The translations under genes were made by a program, and so were the position numbers. The notes beneath the pieces were generated by a model. The model did no database searches. It was not told the origin of the DNA and saw nothing but the letters and a program-made list of their open reading frames with translations. A stretch of 17,921 nt of DNA from Bacteroidota bacterium (GTDB lineage Bacteria; Bacteroidota; Rhodothermia; Balneolales; HLUCCA01): NCBI GenBank assembly GCA_003448835.1, contig DLXM01000122.1, forward strand, positions 1 to 17,921, written 5' to 3'. This document shows positions 1-8,049 of the stretch, piece after piece. Every line of letters starts with the position of its first letter. The stretch's first letter is position 1.

Positions 1-958
1 TAGAATCACCACTGTACAACCCACCTCAAAAGGAGATATACTAGTTGGGGATTTCACAACCAAGAAATTTTTTGTTTTCAACCCAAATGGTGATCTGGTT
101 GGTGAAATTGGTAAAGAAGGTTCCGGTCCTGGGGAATTCCAGTTTCTTGGAAAGTCCTATGTTGGACAAAATGACTCCCTGTTTGTTATGGATTGGTCAA
201 ATGCTCGTATCTCAGCATTCACTGAAACTGCACCAGGGAAATGGACACATCAATTGGATATTCCTATGGTTCAGGAAGAAGGTGCAAGGTTAAATGGATT
301 TTTCCACTTTGGTGAACAAGGATTAATTGGACAATACCAACAGTCATTTAGTCCTACTGAGCCTACACCAACCGATTGGCCATATATTGCAAAGATTAAT
401 CGTAAAGGCGAAAAGGTTGGTGATAAAATTGTAACCTTCCGATATACAGACATGAAAATGAATAGAACTACGAACATGATTGCAATCTATTCAATTCCAA
501 TTGGGAAAAGTGGTTTTGTCCGTGAAAGTAGTAACGCACTTCATACAGCCAACAATGAATACTTTGGGTCAACTATGTATAATCTGGAAGGTGATACACT
601 TAATCATTTCCGTCTCAATGTAGTAGATAGGCCTGTAACCGAAGATATAATCTTTCAAGTATTTAATGGGAATTTAGATTCAGATTACTATAAAGCAGTA
701 AAAGATGAATTGCCATCTTTAATGCCCGCTTTTGATGAATTTCAAGTGGACAATCAGGGTAATTCCTATTTCCAGTTTGAATACTTCAATGAAACGGATG
801 ATCTTTGGCTAAAATTTACCCCCGACGGTGAGTTAGTAGCTTCATTTACAATTCCTAAAGGAACGATTATTCAACGAATTTATAACAATAAAATATATAG
901 TAGTGCCGGTGAAGATGATGTGCCGTATATCGTAGTTTATGAACTAATTAAGAATTAA
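1..958 (+). CDS. 6-bladed beta-propeller protein, 5'-truncated by window edge
   Basis: The frame is open from the first complete codon (base 2) to a TAA at 956-958, so the gene starts to the left of the window; the ATG at 188 is internal. The product is a close paralogue of the next gene (about 60% identical by eye), and the first visible residues align just after residue 60 of that protein, so roughly 60 residues including a signal peptide are missing. Propeller-blade features are visible: GDILVGDF, then a F-x-V-F-N-P-N-G-D-L turn, the G-K-E-G-S-G-P-G-E-F loop typical of Bacteroidota 6-bladed propellers (DUF5128/NHL-like), and a second blade at LFVMDWSNARI. No catalytic residues are recognised. 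Such proteins are usually surface or periplasmic lipoproteins that bind unknown ligands. The family assignment is fairly sure; the role is unknown. Confidence 0.85.
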   Translation, partial: RITTVQPTSKGDILVGDFTTKKFFVFNPNGDLVGEIGKEGSGPGEFQFLGKSYVGQNDSLFVMDWSNARISAFTETAPGKWTHQLDIPMVQEEGARLNGFFHFGEQGLIGQYQQSFSPTEPTPTDWPYIAKINRKGEKVGDKIVTFRYTDMKMNRTTNMIAIYSIPIGKSGFVRESSNALHTANNEYFGSTMYNLEGDTLNHFRLNVVDRPVTEDIIFQVFNGNLDSDYYKAVKDELPSLMPAFDEFQVDNQGNSYFQFEYFNETDDLWLKFTPDGELVASFTIPKGTIIQRIYNNKIYSSAGEDDVPYIVVYELIKN

Positions 959-1037
959 ATAGCTCATAGAACTACTTGTTTATTTATCCATTTCAATTGG
1001 TCCGGTTTGAAACTTCACTAAAACCAACGTATTTACC

Positions 1038-2168
1038 ATGAAATATCGAGTACCTTTTTCTCTAATCATCGTTTCGGCAATAATCATATCCTGTGGTGAA
1101 TCCGATAATAAATTACTCAACGAAATCATCGATCCTGCCGATTTTGCTGAAACAACCCATACCCTTAATCAAACTGTTTTAATCGAAGAAACAGATGACT
1201 TTTTCTTTGGAAATATTCGCACCGTACAACCCACCTCACAAGGTGATATTCTAGTTGGGGATTTCACTGCGATGAAATTTTGGGTATTTAATCCAAATGG
1301 AGATCTGATTGGAGAAATAGGTAAAGAAGGATCCGGTCCGGGTGAATTTAAACAACTTGGAAAGGCTTATGTCGGTCACAACGATACACTTTTTGTTATG
1401 GATTGGTCAAATGCACGAATCACAGCGTTCACTGAAACTACACCCGGTAAATGGTCGCATCAGTTGGATATACCCATAGTTCGACCAAGTGGTGAAATGT
1501 TAACTGGATTTTACCACTTCGGGACTCAAGGGATGACAGGACAGTACTCCCCTGGTTTCTCAGCTAGCGGTGAAGATACTAATACCCAACCGCAGATTTC
1601 CAGAATTAACAGAGCCGGTGAAAAAGTAGGAGACCCAATCGCAACCTATCGTCAAATAGATTCTAAAATTCAAAGAGGTACAAACTGGGCAGCTCAATAT
1701 CCAATTCCGTTTGGCAAAAATGGATATGTTCGTGAAAGTGATGATGCAATTCACGTTGCAGATAACGAATTTTTGGGCGCAACTACTTTTAATTTGGATG
1801 GTGACACGCTACACCATTTTCGACACAATTTCGTTCAACGACCCGTTACTGAAGACTTGATTCATGATAGATTTAATGGTGACTTTACAACTGATTTTTA
1901 CAAAGCTGTATCTGACATGATTCCTCAGGAACGTCCAGCTTTTGATTCTTTTCAGGCAGATAATGAAGGGAATCTATATTTCAGTTTTGATGATGTTACA
2001 GAGGATTCCAACCTCTGGCTGAAATACAGGTCGGACGGTGAATTATTAGCTTCATTTAATATACCAACCGGGACCACAGTACAAAGAATTTATAACAATA
2101 AAATCTACTGCAGCGCCGGGGCAGATGACGTGCCATATATCGTGATTTATGAAATAACTGAAAAGTAA
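1038..2168 (+). CDS. 6-bladed beta-propeller lipoprotein
   Basis: A complete 376-residue protein. The N-terminus is a lipoprotein signal: a short basic start (MKYR), a hydrophobic stretch, and a lipobox I-I-S-C at about residues 16-19, with the acceptor Cys followed by GESDN. Blade signatures include GDILVGDF near residue 70, the loop G-K-E-G-S-G-P-G-E-F near residue 97, and repeated D-N-E-G-N-x-Y/F and D-G-E-L-x-A-S-F turns towards the C-terminus. It ends in a segment (IYNNKIY...AGADDVPYIV) almost identical to the upstream copy. The gap to the preceding paralogue is 79 bases and holds no obvious terminator, so the two may be co-transcribed. No Shine-Dalgarno is visible; the ATG is chosen because it gives the signal peptide. 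Probably anchored in a membrane facing the periplasm or the cell surface; ligand unknown. Confidence 0.88.
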   Translation: MKYRVPFSLIIVSAIIISCGESDNKLLNEIIDPADFAETTHTLNQTVLIEETDDFFFGNIRTVQPTSQGDILVGDFTAMKFWVFNPNGDLIGEIGKEGSGPGEFKQLGKAYVGHNDTLFVMDWSNARITAFTETTPGKWSHQLDIPIVRPSGEMLTGFYHFGTQGMTGQYSPGFSASGEDTNTQPQISRINRAGEKVGDPIATYRQIDSKIQRGTNWAAQYPIPFGKNGYVRESDDAIHVADNEFLGATTFNLDGDTLHHFRHNFVQRPVTEDLIHDRFNGDFTTDFYKAVSDMIPQERPAFDSFQADNEGNLYFSFDDVTEDSNLWLKYRSDGELLASFNIPTGTTVQRIYNNKIYCSAGADDVPYIVIYEITEK

Positions 2169-2312
2169 TCGGTTACGAATACCGATATGTATCTTTAATG
2201 ATGCGATTTCAAAAAAAGTGTGGCTCAAGGAATTTGAAACCATAATGGAAATGAACTTGAGATCTGTCTATTCATTTGAGAATTTGCTCATGTTTAAAAT
2301 ATAAATCAGATC

Positions 2313-3194
2313 CTATGTTCGACTTGTAACTCGCCCAAATACACCGAGTGGCAAGTTTACACCAGATTTCGCCGACAACATTAACTCACCCATTTCGACA
2401 TCTGACGTTTTGGGTGAGTATTCTTTGAGTAAATTTTGTGCAACCACAGCCGAAAATCCAAGTGAATAGGTGTTCAAAATCAAAAAATGCTCCTCCGGAT
2501 CAAGTAACTGGCATACATCCGACACCAAATCGCTAACCATATCTTCCAGTTTCCATTTTTCTCCCTTCGGACCATGTCCAAATGCCGGCGGATCCAAAAT
2601 TATACCATGGTACGTATTCCCACGTCGCACTTCACGTTTCACAAACTTAACGGCGTCATCCACGATCCAACGTATATCAGTTAACTCATTCAACTGCATA
2701 TTATCATTCGCCCAGGTTACCACTTGTTTGATGGAATCCACATGTGTAACGTCCGCCCCGGCTTGTCGTGCCGCCAGTGATGCCGCCCCCGTATAAGCAA
2801 ATAGGTTTAAAAATCGGGGTTTTTCTACTTTTAGTCCCTTGATAGATGTCGCAATATGCTCCCAGTTCACGGCTTGTTCCGGAAATAATCCAACGTGCTT
2901 AAATGAGGTCAGGGCCAGACGGAATTTCAGATCCAGTTGTTTACTATTATAGCGGATTTCCCAACGATCCGGAATTCTTCCCGATTTCCGCCAGTCTCCG
3001 GTAGATGGTGACCTTCCCTCAAACACCACATCGGCCGCATCCCACACGTCCACCCCAAATCGGGGAGGCCATAATGCCTGAGGCTCAGGACGTACAACAG
3101 TGTACTCACCAAAACGTTCAAGTTTTTTGAAATCCCCACAGTCAATTAACTCATACTCAGTCCAAAACTCCGGACTCAAAACCTGTATTTGCAT
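2313..3194 (-). CDS. class I SAM-dependent methyltransferase, RlmI/RlmK-like (COG1092 type)
   Basis: A 293-residue protein with the SAM-binding core of the RlmI-type 23S rRNA cytosine-5 methyltransferases. Motif I is at about residues 128-137 (FLNLFAYTGA), the acidic SAM-ribose residue is D153 in VDSIKQ, an acidic D179-D180 pair follows, and the catalytic-site motif is DPPAFG at 201-206. RlmI itself is about 400 residues with an N-terminal PUA domain; this protein is shorter, and its first 80 residues do not look like a PUA domain, so the substrate may differ. The gene starts 8 bases after the flavin reductase gene on the same strand, as the last gene of the hpd run, and is probably co-transcribed with it. 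No link to tyrosine breakdown is evident. Fold and cofactor are quite sure; the RNA target is inferred only. Confidence 0.82.
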   Translation of the reverse strand: MQIQVLSPEFWTEYELIDCGDFKKLERFGEYTVVRPEPQALWPPRFGVDVWDAADVVFEGRSPSTGDWRKSGRIPDRWEIRYNSKQLDLKFRLALTSFKHVGLFPEQAVNWEHIATSIKGLKVEKPRFLNLFAYTGAASLAARQAGADVTHVDSIKQVVTWANDNMQLNELTDIRWIVDDAVKFVKREVRRGNTYHGIILDPPAFGHGPKGEKWKLEDMVSDLVSDVCQLLDPEEHFLILNTYSLGFSAVVAQNLLKEYSPKTSDVEMGELMLSAKSGVNLPLGVFGRVTSRT

Positions 3195-3202
3195 AAAAAA
3201 TA

Positions 3203-3814
3203 TTAAATATTAGGCCGGTCGAGTGAAAATATCTCACCTAATTTTGACCATTCTGTCCCGGCAAGTCTGGCCACGGGTTTTAATTTACGAATATCAATTT
3301 TACCATTTTCGATTAGTTCATCTTCGACATGCACATGAACCACCTCGCCAAAAATGGCATCCAATACGCCCTGTTCTTCACCCAACGTAATCATTTTATA
3401 CAGACGACATTCCAAGTGTATCGGACTTTCTTTCACCCGGTACGGCTTCACAATTTTCGATTTTACCGGTGTGAGACCCGATTCTTTGAATTCATCCACC
3501 CCGTGTGCAAATCTCCCACTGGCCATATTCACAGCTTCAGCCATGTCCTCGGTTGTGACGTTGACCACAAACTCGGCTGTTTCACGAATGTTCATGACGG
3601 TATCCTTGAGGTTGTCCTCCGTTTTGAATCGCAATGGAAAAAAAGCGATGAGCATCGGATTGTACGCGGCAACCGTAAAAAATGAGAACGGTGCCAGATT
3701 CGGTGCACCTTTTGAGGTTATCGTGGATACCAATGCTATGGGACGTGGAACAACTGAGCCAATAAGCAGCTTATATCGCTCTTTGGGATCAATTTGATAA
3801 GGCGATATTTCCAT
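3203..3814 (-). CDS. flavin reductase-like FMN-binding protein
   Basis: A 203-residue protein of the flavin reductase-like / flavoredoxin family (Pfam PF01613 type). The N-terminal half carries the usual FMN-binding pattern: G-S-V-V-P-R-P-I-A-L-V-S-T near residues 19-31, N-L-A-P-F-S-F-F near 39-46, then N-P-M, and later N-I-R-E-T-x-E-F-V-V-N. The gene lies 18 bases downstream of hmgA on the same strand. That close placement suggests a supporting role in aromatic breakdown, for example supplying reduced flavin, but neither hpd nor hmgA needs flavin, so this is inference. No monooxygenase partner is visible in the window. No Shine-Dalgarno is apparent before the ATG; the start is supported by the typical N-terminal length. 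Confidence 0.83.
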   Translation of the reverse strand: MEISPYQIDPKERYKLLIGSVVPRPIALVSTITSKGAPNLAPFSFFTVAAYNPMLIAFFPLRFKTEDNLKDTVMNIRETAEFVVNVTTEDMAEAVNMASGRFAHGVDEFKESGLTPVKSKIVKPYRVKESPIHLECRLYKMITLGEEQGVLDAIFGEVVHVHVEDELIENGKIDIRKLKPVARLAGTEWSKLGEIFSLDRPNI

Positions 3815-3832
3815 AATCGGTCAGATTTAAAA

Positions 3833-4990
3833 TTAAGCGTGTGGAATCCATGAATATTGATACACCCCGTCATCCATATCCTTCGCAGCTTTAGTAAGAT
3901 ACAAAGGTTTAAAGGTATCAATCATCACCGCGTATTCTTCCGTTCCCTCTTTACCGATGCTTTTTTCAACCGTTCCCGGATGTGGTCCATGGGGAATTCC
4001 ACCCGGATGATGCGTAATACTGGCATATTCGAGTCCTTTTCGGCTCATAAACTCACCCTCCACATAATACAACACCTCATCGGAGTCGACATTCGAGTGA
4101 TTATAAGGCGCCGGAATGGACAGCGGATGGTAGTCGTATTTTCTTGGCACAAAGCTACAAATCACGTAATTATGTGCTTCAAAAGTCTGGTGGACCGGAG
4201 GTGGCTGATGAACGCGTCCCGTGATGGGTTCAAAATCCTTCATGTTGAAGATCCACGGATACAAATATCCATCCCAACCTACCACATCAAACGGATGATG
4301 CTCAAAAGTGTAGTGATGTAAACGACCCTGTTTTTTGATACGCACTTCAAATTCACCCTTTTCGTCGAAAAACATGGGTTCTTCAGGCAACCTGAAATCC
4401 CGCTCACAAAACGGACTGTTTTCCATAAACTGACCCATTTTTGATACATAACGTTTGGGGAAATCAATTGGTCCGGTCGAGTCGATCACCAACATTCTGG
4501 CATCATTCGACTCAAACACAACCTGATAGGTGGTGCCACGAGGGATATATACATAATCAAACGGATGAAAATTCAGACGACCAAAGTTTGTTTGAACATA
4601 CCCCGTTCCTTCATGGATGAAAAGCATTTCGTCATGCTCGCCATTGCGGTAAAAGTAGTTCATTGGTTCGGCCGGCTTGCACAATGCAATCTGTACATCA
4701 TTGTTAAACAACAACACCACACGTCCGGTGATTGGATCTCCCCCGGATTTCATGTTATGAGTAAGTAAATGATGATGCCTGAGCAGATGTTCATCCCAGG
4801 CTTCAAATTCAATTTTAGCCCCTTGTTCTACCTATTTTACAGTAGTTGGTGGATGTTCATGATAGATCAGCGACGAGTTACCACTGAATCCCTCAGCACC
4901 AAAAAGCTCCTCTGTGTATAAATCCCCATTGGTTTTACGAAACTGTGTATGCCGTTTCTGGGGAATTTTACCTAATCTGTGGTAATACAT
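3833..4990 (-). pseudogene. hmgA: homogentisate 1,2-dioxygenase, interrupted by an in-frame TAG at codon 53
   Basis: The full frame runs from an ATG at 4990-4988 to a TAA at 3835-3833, 385 residues including one internal TAG at 4834-4832. The start sits 2 bases after the hpd stop, and its N-terminus (MYYHRLGKIPQKRHTQFRK, then LYTEELFGAEGFSGNSSLIYHEHPPT) is a classic HmgA N-terminus, so the part upstream of the stop clearly belongs to this gene. Downstream, the cupin core is intact: N-H-S-N-V-D-S-D-E-V-L-Y-Y-V-E-G holds candidate Fe(II) ligands (about His298 and Asp304/Glu305), and G-G-I-P-H-G-P holds His334. The enzyme opens homogentisate to maleylacetoacetate. After the stop the next in-frame ATG is at 4753 (codon 80), with no Shine-Dalgarno, so only a 306-residue fragment lacking the N-terminal strands could be made. 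There is no other lesion. It could be a recent nonsense mutation or a base-call error. Confidence 0.88.
4832..4834 (-). other. hmgA: in-frame amber codon in hmgA
   Basis: On the minus strand the codons read CCA CCA ACT ACT GTA AAA TAG GTA GAA CAA. The TAG is in phase both with the ATG at 4990 (156 bases upstream) and with the ATG at 4753 (81 bases downstream). TAG is used as an ordinary terminator elsewhere in the window (aminotransferase at 10736-10734, hydroxylase at 13729-13731), which argues against general amber recoding. One base change would restore a sense codon such as AAG, CAG or GAG, which would suit this charged surface segment. Confidence 0.9.
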
Positions 4991-4992
4991 AG

Positions 4993-6141
4993 TTACAGAT
5001 TTCCTCGTTTATCTTGTTCTCTTTCAATCGCTTCAAACAAAGCTTTAAAATTGCCCACACCAAATCCACGAGCACCCTTTCGCTGGATGATTTCGTAGAA
5101 AACAGTTGGACGATCACTTACCGGTTTGGTAAAAATCTGAAGTAAATATCCCTCATCATCACGATCAACCAGTATTCCAAGTTTTTCCAGTTCCTCAACA
5201 GGCTCGTCAATTTGTCCCACTCGATCCGTCAATGTTTGATAATAACTGGTCGGTACTGTGAGAAATTGCATCCCATTCGCCTGAAGTTTTTTCACTGTTT
5301 TGATGATGTCTGCGGTCAATAATGCAACGTGTTGCACACCGGGACCACCATAAAAGTCCAGATATTCATCAATTTGTGATTTTCTTTTACCTTGAGCCGG
5401 TTCGTTGATGGGAAACTTAATCCGTCCACGTCCACCAGCCATAACTTTAGACATCAGCGCAGAATATTCGGTCGCGATGTCATTATCGTCGAAATGAATG
5501 TATTGCGTAAATCCCAACACATCCTTATAGAAGTTGACCCAGGTTTCCATAGCACCCAATTCCACATTTCCGACACAATGGTCAACGTACTCAACTCCAA
5601 CGGACTCGACCTTCATATCGGACTCTTTTTCAACATATCCGGGCAAGTAAATTCCTTTATAGTTGGATCTGTCGATGAACGAATGGATGGTATCGCCATA
5701 GGTTGCAATTGCCGCTTTGATGACGGTCCCGTGTTCGTCTTTAATTTCATGGGGCTCAATGACACCTTTTGCGCCCCGTTTCAAGCACTCACTATACGCA
5801 GTGTAAACATCCTTCACCAACATACTTATATCTTTTACACCATCCCCATGGATTCTGCAATGTTCTGCAATAGGCGAATCACCGGTCAATGGTGATGTCA
5901 ATATAAATCGAATATTCCCTTGCTGAAGTACATAAGAAGCACGGTCTCTGATACCTGTTTCAAGTCCGGCGTAAGCTACTAATTCAAATCCAAAAATGGA
6001 TTGATAGTAATGTGCCGCCTGTTTAGCATTATTTACATATAGCTCAACATGGTCGATATCAACCAATCCTAAATGATCTTCATACTCTTTTTCCAGAGCC
6101 GGACGCACATCCGTTTTGTCATCAAATTTTGATACAAGCAT
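4993..6141 (-). CDS. hpd: 4-hydroxyphenylpyruvate dioxygenase
   Basis: A 382-residue protein with two vicinal-oxygen-chelate halves, normal for the family. It converts 4-hydroxyphenylpyruvate to homogentisate in the cytoplasm using Fe(II) and O2. The three iron ligands are visible in the C-terminal half: His188 in VDHCVGNV, His271 in GVQHVALLT, and Glu350 in VFYEIIQR. The C-terminal gate region (GARGFGVGNFKALFEAIEREQ) is also typical. It is the first gene of the minus-strand run, with a good Shine-Dalgarno (GAGAGG at 6153-6148, 6 bases before the ATG), and its TAA is followed after 2 bases by the hmgA ATG, which suggests translational coupling. A palindrome AAGCGCTT lies 39 bases upstream of the start and may be an operator. 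Function is very secure. Confidence 0.96.
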   Translation of the reverse strand: MLVSKFDDKTDVRPALEKEYEDHLGLVDIDHVELYVNNAKQAAHYYQSIFGFELVAYAGLETGIRDRASYVLQQGNIRFILTSPLTGDSPIAEHCRIHGDGVKDISMLVKDVYTAYSECLKRGAKGVIEPHEIKDEHGTVIKAAIATYGDTIHSFIDRSNYKGIYLPGYVEKESDMKVESVGVEYVDHCVGNVELGAMETWVNFYKDVLGFTQYIHFDDNDIATEYSALMSKVMAGGRGRIKFPINEPAQGKRKSQIDEYLDFYGGPGVQHVALLTADIIKTVKKLQANGMQFLTVPTSYYQTLTDRVGQIDEPVEELEKLGILVDRDDEGYLLQIFTKPVSDRPTVFYEIIQRKGARGFGVGNFKALFEAIEREQDKRGNL

Positions 6142-6406
6142 CGATTTCCTCTCAATAAATTATTCATGCGCACTTCTTGTAAGCGCTTTTCTGTTCTTAG
6201 AAACACAATATCGCAAAATTTCAAGAGAAGTTCGACCTGAAAGATAATAGAACTCACCCTATTTTATTATAAATTTCCAATGTTTCATTACACATTTATA
6301 TGTACTATATTGATATAATGCCTTGATATGGGTTCATATATATATGATATATTTTGATTCGATATCAGCGCATCAGTAAAATTCGCAACAATAAATAAAC
6401 GGAAGC
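6142..6406. promoter_or_regulatory. divergent promoter region between hpd and the M23 lipoprotein gene
   Basis: This 265-base region must hold the promoters of hpd (leftward) and of the M23 gene (rightward). It is very AT-rich, with a 14-base AT palindrome at 6334-6347. The hpd side holds the Shine-Dalgarno at 6148-6153, the AAGCGCTT palindrome at 6181-6188 and the string AACAGAAAAG (minus strand, 6195-6186) that recurs before two other minus-strand genes. No confident -35/-10 pair could be assigned by eye. Confidence 0.5.
6181..6188. promoter_or_regulatory. candidate operator palindrome upstream of hpd
   Basis: A perfect 8-base palindrome AAGCGCTT lies 39 bases before the hpd ATG. Read in the direction of hpd the sequence is GAAAAGCGCTTAC. 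The same 11 bases GAAAAGCGCTT occur before the phenylalanine hydroxylase gene in the same relative orientation. The centre resembles operators of LacI-type regulators, but no regulator gene is present in the window, so the binding protein is unknown. Confidence 0.4.
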
Positions 6407-7744
6407 ATGAAAGCTCAACATCTTCTCCTTGCACTGATCGCACCTACATTTTTATTCTCCGCCTGCTCCTTCCAAAACTCAGAATCATCATCAGCTCAGA
6501 ATGATGTTCAAATTGAACAGGCATCGTATGAAACAACTCCGGTTTTAGATTCATACGGATTTGATGTGGATGCCTACATAACAGACCAACGTTTGATCCG
6601 TCGTAACGAAAATCTGGCTTCGATTTTCAGAGACCTGGGTTATTCGCAGGATTTGGTGAACGAAGCTATGCAAAAAACTTCAGGCGTTTTAGATCTTCGA
6701 AAAGTGATTGCCGGCAAGCCATTGCAACTATATTATGAAGGCACGAATCTAAATGTCCCAAGTCACATAGTTTACGAGCAGAACCTTTCTGAGTATATCA
6801 TCTTTAACATGACTGATGATATCAGTGTTGTTAATGGTTCAAAAGAAGTCATTACTCAAATTCGATCGGCTGAAGGTGTTATTGATGGTTCACTTTACAT
6901 GACCTTGGTTTCACAGGGTGTGATGCCATCCCTTGCGAGTGAACTTTCTGAGGTATTTGCGTGGCAAATTGACTTTTATCGCATTCAACGTGGCGATTCA
7001 TTCCGTGTAATATTTGAAGAAAATGTTATTGACGGAGTACCGACAAGTATAAATCGAATTCACGCGGCTTATTTTCGTCATGTTAACAAAGATTATTATG
7101 CCATCTATTTTGAGCAGGATGGAAAAGGCGAATATTTTGATCTTGAGGGTGAGTCAATGAGAAAAGCTTTTTTAAGAGCACCTCTCGAATATTCCCGCAT
7201 TAGTTCAAGATTTACAAATAATCGATTTCATCCAATCTTGCGTAGAAATATTCCGCATCACGGAACTGATTACGCTGCTGCAACCGGAACTCCGATTCGT
7301 GCTGTTGGAGATGGGGTAATCATTCATTCTGCTTATGACCGAAACAATGGTAATTTTGTGAAAATCCGCCACAACGGAACGTATCAGACCGGATATTTGC
7401 ACATGTCCAAGATTGCATCAGGTATACGCTCAGGTACCTCTGTAAAACAGGGACAAGTAATAGGATATGTCGGTAGTACCGGACTTGCAACAGGTCCACA
7501 CTTGTGCTACCGATTTTGGGTCAATGGCAGACCGTCAGATCCTCATAGAATCGATTTCCCATCATCAACACCAGTGAAAGTCGATCAAAAAGAGCTATTC
7601 AATATCCACCGAACGCAAATGTTTGCAGCTCTGTCACGGGTTAACTCAGCATCCAAGCCAGGCGCCTGGAGCATCGTAGCTGTGGATGAAATCACGGCTC
7701 ACATCCCGGAAAAACCATTGGTTTTATCAGCTGTAGCTCCTTAA
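6407..7744 (+). CDS. M23 family metallopeptidase lipoprotein
   Basis: A 445-residue predicted lipoprotein: basic start, hydrophobic stretch and lipobox F-S-A-C with acceptor Cys20, followed by a Ser-rich linker. Residues about 50-255 form an N-terminal region like those of MepM/OapA-type peptidases, including RNENLASIFRDLG, a LysM/OapA-like opening. The peptidase domain spans about 260-385. Zinc ligands His284 and Asp288 lie in H-H-G-T-D-Y-A-A, a further His is at 332 (YLHMS), and the last motif is G-P-H365-L-C367-Y-R-F. In most M23 enzymes this last motif is HxH; here the second His, normally a zinc ligand, is Cys. I recall this form in other Bacteroidota M23 proteins, so it is probably a lineage variant, not a dead enzyme. 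Likely acts on peptidoglycan cross-links in the periplasm. The start is supported by GGAAG just before the ATG and by the signal peptide. Confidence 0.92.
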   Translation: MKAQHLLLALIAPTFLFSACSFQNSESSSAQNDVQIEQASYETTPVLDSYGFDVDAYITDQRLIRRNENLASIFRDLGYSQDLVNEAMQKTSGVLDLRKVIAGKPLQLYYEGTNLNVPSHIVYEQNLSEYIIFNMTDDISVVNGSKEVITQIRSAEGVIDGSLYMTLVSQGVMPSLASELSEVFAWQIDFYRIQRGDSFRVIFEENVIDGVPTSINRIHAAYFRHVNKDYYAIYFEQDGKGEYFDLEGESMRKAFLRAPLEYSRISSRFTNNRFHPILRRNIPHHGTDYAAATGTPIRAVGDGVIIHSAYDRNNGNFVKIRHNGTYQTGYLHMSKIASGIRSGTSVKQGQVIGYVGSTGLATGPHLCYRFWVNGRPSDPHRIDFPSSTPVKVDQKELFNIHRTQMFAALSRVNSASKPGAWSIVAVDEITAHIPEKPLVLSAVAP

Positions 7745-8049
7745 CAGGTAGTTTAAGTTATTTTTACTGTAAACCTTTTGCAGTTTCAGCTGATGTATAT
7801 TGACAACTAAGATTCATCATCTGAGGATTTACATATATTTAATTTACTAGGGGACAAGCAGTACCCTTCAAAGTCCCTCCAAGTAGGACGTCATTGCTAT
7901 AGCCACCGGATTTAATCATGCTAGTTAGGCAACAAAGCATGATCGAAGCATAAAAAAAGTCCTGCGAAACAAGCTATCGTTCCACAGGACTTTAATTATT
8001 AGAATAGTAATCGACTCAGTATTCCTTATTCTGCATTTCGAATACTTAG
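7745..8049. other. convergent intergenic region with hairpins
   Basis: This 305-base stretch lies between the 3' ends of the M23 gene and the PIG-L gene and has no convincing reading frame. It holds an inverted repeat at 7915-7943 (8-bp stem ATCATGCT/AGCATGAT, 13-base loop, no T-run) and the strong terminator hairpin at 7952-7997. The segment 7850-7945 is richer in GC than the rest and could be a small structured RNA or a decayed element, but I cannot assign it. Confidence 0.5.
7952..7997. terminator. bidirectional intrinsic terminator
   Basis: A perfect 9-bp stem AAAGTCCTG (7956-7964) / CAGGACTTT (7985-7993) continues inward with further imperfect pairing (GCGAAAC against GTTCCAC). The left side is flanked by a run of seven A, which gives a T-run on the minus strand, and the right side runs into TTTAATTATT. 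It sits between convergent genes and can serve both the M23 gene and the PIG-L gene. Confidence 0.8.

Noticed and set aside
188..958. Start of the first propeller gene at the ATG at 188
   Set aside because: The frame is open to the left edge and upstream codons align with the second paralogue, so the gene begins outside the window.
1005..1035. Bacteroidota-type promoter (TTTG ... TAnnTTTG) before the second propeller gene
   Set aside because: The TTTG and TATTTACC spacing is about right, but the second element lies directly before the ATG and matches poorly, which would leave no leader.
3354..3797. Long + strand frame of 147 codons opposite the flavin reductase gene
   Set aside because: It is a shadow of the well-supported minus-strand gene, with no recognisable motifs.
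3833..4753. Taking the 306-residue frame from 4753 as a complete, naturally short HmgA
   Set aside because: Codons 1-52 upstream encode an unmistakable HmgA N-terminus in the same frame, starting 2 bases after hpd; the ATG at 4753 has no Shine-Dalgarno and would drop about 79 residues.
4832..4834. Amber recoding (for example pyrrolysine) as the reason for the TAG
   Set aside because: TAG ends at least two other genes in the window normally, no recoding hairpin is evident, and HmgA has no known need for a recoded residue.
6334..6347. 14-base palindrome TCATATATATATGA in the hpd/M23 intergenic region
   Set aside because: It is almost pure AT alternation in an AT-rich region and likely by chance.
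7850..7945. A transposon remnant or riboswitch in the M23/PIG-L gap
   Set aside because: There are no direct repeats, transposase fragments or known riboswitch core; only one short hairpin without context.
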